Positions 50,314 to 59,637 of a DNA stretch of 64,000 nucleotides are shown one piece after another (position 1 is the stretch's first letter; every line of letters begins with the position of its first letter). A model generated the notes under the pieces. That model did not search any database and had not been told where the DNA came from. It saw only the letters and a list, made by a program, of their open reading frames with translations. The translations under genes and the position numbers were made by a program. Source of the stretch: Blastomyces gilchristii SLH14081 (taxonomy: Eukaryota; Ascomycota; Eurotiomycetes; Onygenales; Ajellomycetaceae); NCBI RefSeq assembly GCF_000003855.2, contig NW_003101678.1, forward strand, positions 1,921,587-1,985,586, read 5' to 3'.

Positions 50314-50440
50314 TATAATAACTGTAAAGTTTAATTCTAATCTTAGATATAGTTATATAATCAGTCTAGTAATACTTTTAAATAATATAATAATTATAAA
50401 GTTAAATTCTAATTTTAGATATAGTTATATAGTTAGTTGA
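50314..50440 (-). mobile_element. hAT-3 terminal piece with duplicated terminus
   Basis: 50314-50368 is the outer end of hAT-3, finishing CAGTCTA (50362-50368). Directly after it, 50369-50440 repeats the last ~72 bp of the element in the same orientation, starting gtaatacttttaaataatat and ending in a degenerate gttagttga. The first copy of this unit is itself split by gypsy A5 (its start is at about 33,100). Confidence 0.75.
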
Positions 50441-50795
50441 ATTCAGAATTTTTAACACTCTTTCTTAAATTAGTTATTACAGAGTATTATTTTTTTCAGT
50501 AACTTTTTTCAATATTTTTTTTGAACTTACTTTTAAAGCTTATTTCAAGAGTTTATTTTTAAAGAACACTTTTAACATGTTTCTTAACACTTTTTAATGT
50601 CTGAAATATTGTTTGAGATTTTTATTCTTAAGTTCATTCTGAGATCAAACTCATGTATGTTGATCACAAATTCACAGCAGAGCTCACACTAAACAGTCTC
50701 GTAATCTGTAGACTACTGAGGTAAAAGAGCTCAATTACCACCAGCGCACTGCTGATAGAAGGGTCGATCAACCCGGGACTCTTAACAATTTGTGT
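50441..50795. other. transition zone between AT-rich block and normal sequence
   Basis: The left half (to about 50,640) is T-rich with repeated actttt/tttaa words and no recognised element. GC rises sharply from about 50,650. No gene is supported. A hairpin-forming stretch at 50,716-50,790 (GGTAA/TTACC, CAGC/GCTG, GGGT/ACCC) faintly resembles a decayed tRNA. Confidence 0.6.
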
Positions 50796-50852
50796 GAGGT
50801 CAGCTGACCTCGGCTAGCGCGGTTAGCTGACCTACGCGAGGGGTCAGCTGAC
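50796..50852. repeat. three spaced copies of the palindrome GGTCAGCTGACC
   Basis: Copy 1 is a perfect 16-bp palindrome GAGGTCAGCTGACCTC (50796-50811). Copy 2 is GGTTAGCTGACC (50821-50832). Copy 3 is GTCAGCTGAC (50843-50852). Centres are 23 and 21 bp apart, about two helical turns. It could be a binding array for a dimeric protein. It lies about 350 bp inside the normal-GC side of the boundary. Confidence 0.7.
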
Positions 50853-52004
50853 GTGTAGTCTCTCTAGGCAGCAGCTGAGCTTCTGAGATAACCTGTATTG
50901 AAGGAACAAAAATACTAGTACTAATATGCAGCGTGAATTCCTTTTACATGAGCCGAAATATTCGGCAGCATGTGTATGTAGCACCCCGAGCTCATTGCAA
51001 AAGACGACAGAAGCGTGCCGCCGTAAAATCAAGATATATGTCTGCATTTTGGCTGAGTTTCATGGGCTACCAGAGAACCTTATCGAAGAGCCGCAACAGA
51101 CCCGAAAAGCCTAAAACTCTAAATGCACGCGCCTCCACATTACATCAGCCGGACCGTGCCCCACTTTTACTCTACTTAACCGTGAACGGCCTAGCGCCCC
51201 CTTGACATCAGAAATATTGTTGGAACCAGCCACTGATTTACTTCCTAGATTGTCGGACTTTCCGTCAAGGAATTAATGGCAGGGGCTGGGGGAAGAGAGT
51301 CGGAGGGTGATATATTATGCTGGAGGGGAGGTCTTTCTCACATTTTTTCTCGCTTTACTCTTTTACTCTATCTTTCTCTTCATACCTGCCTCCACTTCCT
51401 GGACATAGTGTTTGCTGCATTTCGTTCAGTATATACATAGTTGCCATACTCTTTTACCAGCTGCTTGCATATCGATTTGAGGACTGTTGTGATTTTGCTT
51501 TTCTCTCTTTCGATACATTATTACTTTTCGCAACCTTTTCTTCTATTTGCTAATAGAAAATTTACACGCCAATTGTAATCTTGAAGTAAGTCGAACTTTC
51601 ATCGGTCTATTTTTTGATTGTATGATCTAATCAGTTGCTTGCTCCGGGTGCGCACGATGAACATGCCAAACATGTATTACATGCGCGACATTGTAACAGC
51701 CTGACAATGGAAGCAAATTATGTTAGCTGACAGATAACTCCCGCAGAAAACTTTCCTTCGCATATAGTCTCCCGGAGACGATAACAGCTATCCCATATCT
51801 CAGTACCAATCTTTGCTACTCCCGCCTTCCAAAAACTTTTAATCCATATCAGAGCATTATTTATTGGACCTCGAAAACCGACCATCAAGTTCTCCGCTCC
51901 ATAAGTCTCCAAAGAGGATAAAGAGCTCACCCTCCACCCTGTCGTACCACCTCTGTGTTCGCCGCACATCGACTCGAAGAAGCAACGACGAAAGCGCCAA
52001 AACA
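50853..52004. other. no supported gene; probable upstream region of the 52005 gene
   Basis: Frames up to 90 codons exist (50926-51205, 51317-51553), but they resemble no known protein and lack coding character; 51317-51553 is simply the translation of a pyrimidine-rich tract. The stretch 51,310-51,560 is CT-rich, as in fungal promoters and 5' leaders. I see no RNA gene or element. Confidence 0.5.
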
Positions 52005-52151
52005 ATGGTTAAGAAAAATATAGCCATCGCTATTATCTTGATAATTTTCTTTATACTTGTCGGGCTAGTCTGCTTCGTAATCTACGCCATTAAGAACCGT
52101 ATTCTCTTTTTCGGCCGGCAGAGGGCACTCGACGAAGAGGACGGAGAGTGA
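52005..52151 (+). CDS. 48-aa single-pass membrane protein
   Basis: The frame starts at an ATG in a good fungal context (aaaacaATGg) and ends TGA. Residues about 5-29 (IAIAIILIIFFILVGLVCFV...) form one strong membrane helix. It is preceded by MVKKN and followed by a basic KNRILFFGRQR stretch and an acidic tail ALDEEDGE. The frame is open upstream to 51864 without an ATG, so the longer version would need a non-ATG start. No signal-cleavage site or family is recognised. The charge pattern does not fix topology with confidence; the basic side after the helix suggests a cytosolic C-terminus. Neighbours give no functional hint. It could also be a final exon of a spliced gene. Confidence 0.5.
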   Translation: MVKKNIAIAIILIIFFILVGLVCFVIYAIKNRILFFGRQRALDEEDGE

Positions 52152-52299
52152 TCACTGGATCAGCCTATATATTTATATCCCCCCTTTGAGTGCCAAATCT
52201 AAAGATTGTTGAAGGAAAAAAATATTGCGCAAGCTGACGTCTCCATAAGGGGAGACTCGACTGCGTGCCTTCCCTTTCCACTGCGGAATTTTTTCTCGT

Positions 52300-52328
52300 T
52301 TCTTTTCTTTTCTTTTCTTTTCTTTTTT
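52300..52328. repeat. (CTTTT)n microsatellite
   Basis: About five and a half units of tcttt in a row. Confidence 0.9.
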
Positions 52329-53558
52329 CCGTCGGGGCATGAGCGCAAAGATTCTGGGTTATTTACGATTTTCAGTTATACACTCCACTGATAACTTGCG
52401 GAGAGTTGAATGGAGTGACGAGTTATCATTAATGATCGTCCGACCCTTCTCCAAGTGCCCCCATTAATCGACCAGGTGCCATGGGGTTCAAATCACGGCC
52501 CCTACGTCGCTATATATACCGCCCCCACCTGGATTGGATCGTCGAGGTTGATCTGAATATGATATATATGCTCCTGCCTATATCCATACCAGTTACACCC
52601 TTGCCTATTCGTCCCGAAATAAAGGCCCGTCGACGAAAAAGAAACAAAGCGAATGAATTGAAACGAAGCGGCTCAGCCTTTTAATCGGATATTGATGTCA
52701 TGTTTTATTGTTTATACCTTGCATTTTCACGCAATACACGATATTACACGATACCTGTACCCTCCTCAAACCTCTTAGATATTTATACCCGCAAGGAGGA
52801 ATTTGTTGCTGGATGCTGTTTTCATGATTACGGTAACGGGTTTCAGTTTTGGATTAGATTTTATGATTTCCCCGCAAGCACTTGAGATGAAGAAAACGAC
52901 CATATAGAATGACGGTCACTGGAGCTCCGGAGGCGTTTCATTGGTAATGCATATGTATGGGTTTTTTGGTGTTCGTTTGGTTATATTTCTCCATCTTTTT
53001 AAAATAATTTTGAGACATATATATACCAGTAACTTGTCTACTGTTTACGTGTTTACGTTCATTTCTGCACGAACCTGAGTGAATGGGCGCTCATTCAAAA
53101 TATATGGAATCCGCAGAAAGAGTGCAGATTCAGGGATGAAGTGTGGGTATCAGAGCAGAAGCAATGCTGCGTGGGATTGAACGCGTAAGGGATTTGCATC
53201 TCCTCGCAGAACAAACAGCGGAGCTTCGCTTCTCACCACCCCGATCAGGGATATAAACAGTTTTGGTCTCTGCACATAAAGTTATATCTCTCTCTTTTGT
53301 ACTCCGTACAGTATATGCGTATGTAGTAGTGTGAGAAAAATGAACGAAATAGTGAGTACACAAATATCAACAGGAGTAAAATACAAAAAATACTGGACAC
53401 AGCTGGAAGGGATCGCTGTCGGACTGTCAAGATGTGAGGAAAATGAAATATACATCGTAGATGTCTGCTGCTGGAGAAGCTCAGCCCTTCATGTACTTCT
53501 CTTTGCACTGCCACGGTGTTCAGCTTATAACACCCCCTAGCAGGTTAGTTTAGGGCCC

Positions 53559-53582
53559 GGGGGGGGGGGGGTGGGGGGGGGG
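53559..53582. repeat. poly-G tract, possible assembly artefact
   Basis: Thirteen G, one T, then ten G, preceded by gggccc. It is followed by ~130 bp (53,583-53,720) of G-rich, oddly broken sequence that looks unlike either flank. Confidence 0.8.
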
Positions 53583-54099
53583 CGGAAACCTCTCACTCCC
53601 AGAGGCCCTTTAAAAAGGGAAGGGGTTAACTTTAAGAAAGGTAGGGAAGGGAATATGTGCACCGAGGTTGGGGTAAAAAATGAAGTTAAGAGGCCCGGAA
53701 TAAAAAAGACATACAAATATATATAAAAAATGGGAAAGAAAAGGCCTACATGAATCCAACCGTATGTCCCCAGTGTTTATATATAATGTTAGACTGGTAG
53801 AGAAAGAAATATATGACAAAATAGCAAATGACTAGGTAATAATGACAATAAATGCTCGCTTGCTTTCCTTCTTTGTTAGATTCACTTCCCCCCTTTTCCA
53901 TGCGTAAACGATGCAGATAATCAAAAAGAAAAGAGAAAAAGACATATAGAAAAGTTAAAAATGCATCACTAGCCAAAGATCATGAAGCAATATCTGGGAC
54001 ACCATCATGTTAGAATCATTTAAGAGGGAAGGGTAGATTCGGGAAATATGGAAGGAGAAAATCTATTAAATACTACAATTGAAACAAGGGCTCTTTCGC

Positions 54100-56299
54100 T
54101 TAGGTTGACTTATTTGCCTGCGGCTGCCGTTGTTGCTGCGAACAAGCCCCCATCAACATCTCCAGCCCATTAGTATGGCCGTTGCGAGTAGTCGCGGTAA
54201 TATTATTGTTAACATTGTTGTTGCTCGCCGCAACGTGTGTGCTGTTAGTGTTATTGTTATGATTGATATATGAGTATTTCTGTTCCTCTAGGCCAGCACC
54301 TATTCGGGATATCGGGGCCATCGTAGCTGTGCTGTGGGCGGGCTCATGTTTGTTATTATGATAAGCACGATAGGGAGGAAGATAGGGTTTGTCATTGTTC
54401 AGTCCAAGGGGGCTGGATTTGGATTTCAGCGCTGGAGATGTGTCTGCTACTGTTGAAGGGGTTGATGGGTATGTGGAGCGGGATAGGTGGGTCTGTTGTG
54501 AGTTATATTCCGTTGAGGATGGTGGTGGTAATGGTGGGTTCAAGTTACGGTAGGTAGTGTCTGCCTTTTCATCAACTTGTTGAGTGGGGTGTTGGGGGCG
54601 ACTGCTGTGACTTGTACGTTGTCGTTTGGGAGGCCGGAAGGGCTCGTCAGTCCTGTTTGGATCGCGCGTTTGGTAGGGAGTTGGGTGCGTATTGGTTGCG
54701 GCGAAGCTTTGGTTGGAGGAAGGGTCGGGAGTGACTGGCAAATTTCGCCGAGGGGAGGAGGGTTTCGCGTTATAGTGGTGTTGGGAGTAGTGGACAGTTG
54801 CGCTGTTGGACCCGCTCCTATGGTAATCACTATTGGTGTTGGAGCTATTGTTGCGAGGGGAGTTACTAGAGTCCGGGAATATGCTTGGGACCGCCCCTGA
54901 ACCAGCCCTGCCCATGCTCTTATCATGCATAACCACCCGTTTCCACTTCGCGACTAAATTGTCGTAGTCCCACCGCGAAGAATCTATCCTGTTCAATTTG
55001 CTGTCTTCAGCTAGCGCTCTGGACACCATCCGTGGGATGGGTAGCATCTCTGGGGGAAATATGGCGAATTCCCGAGGCCACTGGCAATTCTCTAGCCTCT
55101 CAATCTGTGCTTGTAGCTGATTCACCTCTTGCTGCGTCCGCGCTAGCTGGTTTTCGACTTCCTCACGCCTCTCCTTTTCTCGTGCAAACGCACGGGTAAT
55201 CTCCATTCGCCAGATATCAGTTCGAGCATCTTGTGGCAAAGATATCCAATGGTTGAACGAGAGTTCAAGGTGTCTGATGGCCATTTCTTCATGCTGCTGT
55301 GCGGACCTTTCAATCATTCCTTGGTCCCATGCTCGTGGGCTACCCGCATTCGAGCCTCCGGTTCCTTGGTAAGCAGATGAAGCTACAGCTGCCAACTGAT
55401 TAGACTTCCACTGCTGTATCTGCACCAGCATCGCCTGTTTTATGATGTCGCGTTTGTCGATGCCTGGAGGTTCTAGGGGGAAGGAGGTCGGGGTTGGAAA
55501 TGGATGGGTCGAAAATAGGCTGGGAGGAGGGGAGAGTATATGGAGACAAAGGGCCGGAAACGTTTGACGTTGAAGATCGAAGTCAAAGGGATTCATCCGT
55601 GATTCGGTCCTTGAACTTTAATAATATGTAACGAATTATTCATGCAGTGTAAGCTACAGATATACAGGAGCGTAGGATGAGAATGAACCAGAGAGCAACG
55701 CGCAAGGACTTTATAACTCACACTGCCGCTTTCACATTGTCCAATACTTCCCTCAGCGCCAGCTCCAAAGCTCTCGTCGTCTCAGGGCCATTCTTATCTG
55801 ACGGTCGTGCCGAATAGTCAATACCCGTGGCGGGCACTCGCAGCTGCGAGGCCTGCGAGGTATTCGGGATATCATTGATTACACCCGTAGAGTGCCACGT
55901 GGGTTGATTAAGTAGCACCTGGAACCCAGTCCTACCTGGTTTGCCATTCAGTCGCGGGCCACTCTCGCTCTTGGATTCAGTGCCAGAAGCTTTGGGCGTC
56001 GTTGATGGGGAAGCGACATCGGGACTCTCCCGTTTCGCGCTCGAGTTACGCGCCGTTCGCCGCGTGATGCTGCTGCGCAGACGTCGTATCTCCTCCACAT
56101 CATGTACACCATCTGGCTTCTTTTTGAACAGGTACTGGTCAAGATGGCGGCCGAGAGAGGAGGAGGTGAAGGGTTGATGGCAGTACTGGCACTGCTTGTC
56201 CTTGAGGGCGGGGGGTTTTGAGCCAGCTTGGCTGTGGCCTTCTTCACCGACGGTGGACCCTTCGGGGGTACCTGTCGGAGCGGAGACGGATTCGTTCAT
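54100..56299 (-). CDS. two-exon fungal protein, N-terminal zinc-binding motif and coiled coil
   Basis: Exons 56299-55722 and 55609-54100, with a 112-bp intron (GTGAGT...CAAG, phase 2), join in frame to 695 aa; the exon-2 frame is open back to the acceptor. Residues 37-66 hold a C2H2-like motif (CQYC at 37-40, GRH with His52, and His66) in a basic setting (EEIRRLRSSITRRTARN). Residues about 333-369 form a heptad-rich coiled coil (EVENQLARTQQEVNQLQAQI). The C-terminal third is Ser/Thr/Asn/Pro-rich and probably disordered. The architecture suggests a conserved filamentous-fungal nuclear or scaffold protein; I know no experimental function. The ATG at 56299 is taken as start. A GA-repeat leader lies upstream. 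Confidence 0.82.
55610..55721 (-). other. intron of the zinc-motif gene
   Basis: Donor GTGAGT at 55721-55716, acceptor CAAG ending at 55610, 112 bp. Splicing restores a GTG Val codon across the junction and removes an in-frame TGA. Confidence 0.85.
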
Positions 56300-56436
56300 A
56301 GCTGGCGGCGCGATGTTTCCGCACTGTTATGTACCACTAGGGTCCAATTACTTGATTCTCTGTTTTTGGGTTGGAATGAGTATAGGGGAGGTTTTAATGG
56401 GTTGGAAGCTGCAGGAAACGAGAAAAGAAAACGGAA

Positions 56437-56489
56437 AAGAGAGTGCGAGAGAGAGAGAGAGTGCGAGAGAGAGAGAGAGAGAGAGAGAG
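56437..56489. repeat. (GA)n microsatellite with two GTGC breaks
   Basis: About 50 bp of ga repeats interrupted by gtgc. It is 140 bp upstream of the start at 56299, so on the coding strand it is a CT-rich leader or promoter tract typical of fungi. Confidence 0.9.
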
Positions 56490-57614
56490 CGACAGGAAGA
56501 ATACTGGTCAACCAAACGAAAGTGAGGGCAAGTAATTAATTTCAAGGAGCGGTAAACAGACTGACAGACAGAGGGCATCCTCGCGTGCACTCTTCTTCCC
56601 TCTATGGCCGTTGAGGGAGGTTGGTCGGATGAAAAAAAGTCGAGATAAATATTTAGATAAATAGGCGGCTGCCTTCATTGGAGGGCGCGGTAAATACGTC
56701 CCGCAAAGCAGATCTACCTCAGCCAGTTCGCTAGGGGCTGTGCTTTGGTCGCCGTCGAACGAACGATGGGAACATCAAGCAAGCCACTCATCACAATAAG
56801 AGCAACATATGATCGGGCTGATTGATGAGGAGATGGTAAAGTTACAAGCTAGATAAACTGCGTGCCGCGTCGAGGTCTTCGGTATCGTATCCGTATTCCC
56901 CAATCTGTACTTTTAATTGCATATTTAACACGCGTTTCAGGATCACCAAACTGTGGCAACAAGCAACAGCTGGTTATATTTTATTTTGCCTATTATTTAA
57001 CTAGGTAACTAACTAACAGTTAGCCGCCGCCGCCAATTCTGCAAAATAGCCAACTATTTATATCTGCAACCATTCCAATAATTAATGGCTCTGAACAGAC
57101 ACGTCTTAAATTTGAATGCATTTTATCATTGGAAGAGTGATCTTGCAACTGAATCGCGAGGACAATGCACGAAATTATCAACCTCGCATCTCATAGGGCG
57201 GGGTTGTCCTTTTTCTTTCTTTTTCAACTCGTCCAGTTTACAGGATGGGATGGGTTGGCAAACCGCAAGTGCAACATGAATTTATTACAGCCCCACACAC
57301 GGGTGGGAGTGGCTGGGCGAATCCACGGATAGATCATGGTTGATTGTCCTCTGTTTCTCTACTCCGTAACTACGCCATAACGGAATCACTTATATACAAA
57401 ACAGATTCCAGTTGTTCTTCGATAAACAAGAGTGACATTAGACATGAGAGGGGACAAGGAGACGGAGACCGAGGGAGGAAAGAAAGAAGATTAAAAAGTT
57501 AGGATAAACATCAGATAAAAAAAATTGAACCGTTCACTTGTTAGAATCTCGTCAGCTAACTCGTTGTGGGGAGGTATGCCCCGTTGTCTGCTTGTGACAA
57601 CTTCCGAATCTTAC
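56490..57614. other. intergenic, no supported gene
   Basis: No frame over about 65 codons and no RNA gene recognised. Holds the promoter side of the 56299 gene and the 3' side of the amidase gene. Confidence 0.55.
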
Positions 57615-59637
57615 TTATATTCTTTTGACTTCCTCTCCCAAATATTCCGCAAGCGCAATCAATTTCTCTTCCTGGAACCTCCTCCCAACAAGCTGTAGGC
57701 CCACAGGGGCACAATCATAAATCTCCGCGTCATCTGTATGCAACACCCATAAATTAAACTCTGCACAATGCTGAAGACGAGGGGAAGAATCCAATGGTGG
57801 TCAAAATCCAACTTACATTCATCATGAATCGCCTTATCCGTATCATTCAACGGCGTATAGCCAGCATCCAGGATGTCCACCGCTTTATCAGCTGTTGTCA
57901 CTGGGATAACGATAGAGCTGTAATCTAGCACATTCACAAACATGGTATAGTTGAGGTAGTTGGTTTTGCCTCTTCGTGCTGCGGGGAATACGGCTACGGG
58001 GCATAAAAGGCCATCAACGGGCCGGCCTGTTCCCGTCAACTCTGCGGTACTATTCCAGTATTCCATGTACTCTTTCTGATATTCACGTTTGGTGACGTTG
58101 ATTGCTGCGATTTGGTGGGCGGTCTTTTGCGGATTTGGGACACCGCTGAAAAAGACGGATAGTTCGGGTATGGGGGCTTCGCCTGATAGACTAAATTGAT
58201 AATGTGCATCGGTACCGCCGTCGAGGGTATATATGGTGATCTACAGTTGCGTTAAAAAAAAGAGAGTTAACTACATCCTAAATGACGGCATCATGGGCTA
58301 GGTTAGACATACTGCTAATTCCTCGGCCCTTTTGTGTGAGGGTGGCTTCCATTCAATGACCTATGAAGGTAGTCAGTTAGCCGTCACGGCGCCAGCGAGC
58401 ATTGAACGAAATAATGGCCGGTTTGCTTGCCTTATGTCCAAGTTTCATTAGGGTAGCTGTCATGATTCGCAACGCTCTAGCAACGGGAGGAAGCGGCTGA
58501 ACGTAACCATCTGAACTCATGAGGCCGAACGAAAGCTGGCCTTGTCCCGCAGCGGAATTCTTAATAAGACTTAACACTTCCTGCTCTACCTCATCCCGCC
58601 ATGGTAGCTCAACTGCCAATGGATCCTGAAGCCATGGCTTCTGGCTGAGTATAGACTGGAACAAGAGCTTCAACCCGCCTGCAGTGGCGGCAAGGGGACC
58701 GACAACGGAGTTTAAGGAGTTTTGGCCATCCATAGAATTAGCCGCGCCTTCGTAGGGGATTCTGCCTGCTGACGGCCTGATGCCATAAATGCCGTTAAAA
58801 GCAGCTGGGATTCTCACGCTGCCGCCAATATCAGTGCCAAACCCGCCCGCAGATCCTCTCAGTAAGATTAAGGAACCTTCGCCTCCAGAGCTCCCGCCAG
58901 CAGATAGATGGCGATTCATTGGATTCCAAGTGTAGTCAATGATATTGTTGACTGTTTCACCGCACATTAGAGTTGCAGGAACGCTTGTCTTGCAGTGAAG
59001 CACGGCACCAACAGAGCGGAGTTCTCTGACCAGTTCACTTTCAAAGACGAGTCGTCGAGGATCCCCTGGCTGGCCCTGGAAAGTGCCAATCCAACCAACA
59101 TAGCCCATGGTGGTGTCAACTCCCTTTACATGGAACTGGTCTTTTAAACTGATAGGGATACCGTGAAGGGGTCCTAGCGGCTTTTTGTGCTCTGCGAAGT
59201 ACGCGTCGAGCTTCTGTGCGTCCTTCAGGGCAGCAGCGAAGTATATCTCATGCAAACAGTTGACCTGGGATATTGTGCGTTAACAAAACGGTGGACTTTT
59301 TTTTTCTTTTAGCATCTAAACATGCTAACGGGGATTTGAAGATTTGAAGGATACACACAAATTGATGTGCAAGAGCTGCTCTGTGGCAAAACGCTTCCGT
59401 CACCTCCACAGCAGTCCATTGCCCAGTGGTGGTGCGCCGCGCCAGACTGACGATATCCAATTCCGTGATTTGAATCTCTCGGGGGGAAAGGAACTGCTGG
59501 ATATACGTGGTCACATCCCGTAACTCACTAGCCGGGGGAAGTGGGGTCGGAATTCGCCATTTCTCGGGGATGAGATTGAGAATAGATTCACGTTTTGCTT
59601 TGGCAGCAGTTTCCCATGATGTTCCTGTCGCCATCAT
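57615..59637 (-). CDS. amidase (acetamidase-like, amidase-signature family)
   Basis: Five exons (59637-59359, 59264-58431, 58360-58313, 58240-57817, 57733-57615) join to 567 aa, close to fungal acetamidases. Amidase-signature enzymes hydrolyse carboxamides to the acid and ammonia with a Ser-cisSer-Lys triad. Here Lys134 lies in ISLKDQF, Ser218 in SAGGSSGGEG and the nucleophile Ser242 in GTDIGGSVRIPAAFNGIYG; the 24-residue Ser-Ser spacing equals that of fatty-acid amide hydrolase. The C-terminus PVGLQLVGRRFQEEKLIALA is typical of the acetamidase group. No signal peptide is seen, so it is probably cytosolic. Start is Met at 59637 or 59634. Intron 2 uses a GC donor. The substrate cannot be told from sequence. 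Confidence 0.9.
58361..58430 (-). other. GC-AG intron of the amidase gene
   Basis: 70 bp, donor AAG|GCAAGC and acceptor TTCATAG, with a branch-like GCTAAC about 20 nt before the acceptor. No GT donor nearby would keep the frame and give a normal intron length; reading through ends at a stop after 17 codons. Confidence 0.8.

Larger units (their letters stand above)
1..50440. other. AT-rich, hypermutated nested transposon block
   Basis: The whole stretch is AT-rich and nearly lacks CG, CC and GG dinucleotides, except in a few younger LTR segments and in the LINE leader at 19719-20470. No intact host gene is visible. Every part that can be assigned belongs to one of ten transposable-element insertions nested in each other. 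Short open frames exist, but all are fragments of transposon proteins or chance frames in AT-rich DNA. The block ends about 200 bp before composition returns to normal near 50,650. Confidence 0.93.
52152..54099. other. intergenic, no supported gene
   Basis: The longest ATG-started frame is 52481-52684 (67 aa, basic), which I cannot link to any family. Others are shorter or antisense. It contains a CTTTT repeat (52300-52328) and an abnormal poly-G stretch. The last 500 bp are AT-rich and probably include the 3' end of the transcript of the gene at 54100-56299. Confidence 0.5.

Noticed and set aside
50716..50790. Possible tRNA gene near the isochore boundary (gagctcaattacca ... ctgctga ... gggtcgatcaaccc).
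   Set aside because: It has tRNA-like words and three small hairpins, but no 7-bp acceptor stem and no proper T loop. At most it is a decayed tRNA fragment.
51718..52004. A 95-codon minus-strand frame opposite the membrane-peptide gene.
   Set aside because: Composition is not protein-like, no domain is visible, and the ATG-started plus-strand frame with a membrane helix and good start context is a better candidate.
54540..54926. Long antisense frames (minus 54540-54926, plus 54577-54900) inside the zinc-motif gene.
   Set aside because: They are out-of-frame or antisense shadows of the Ser/Thr/Asn-rich second exon.
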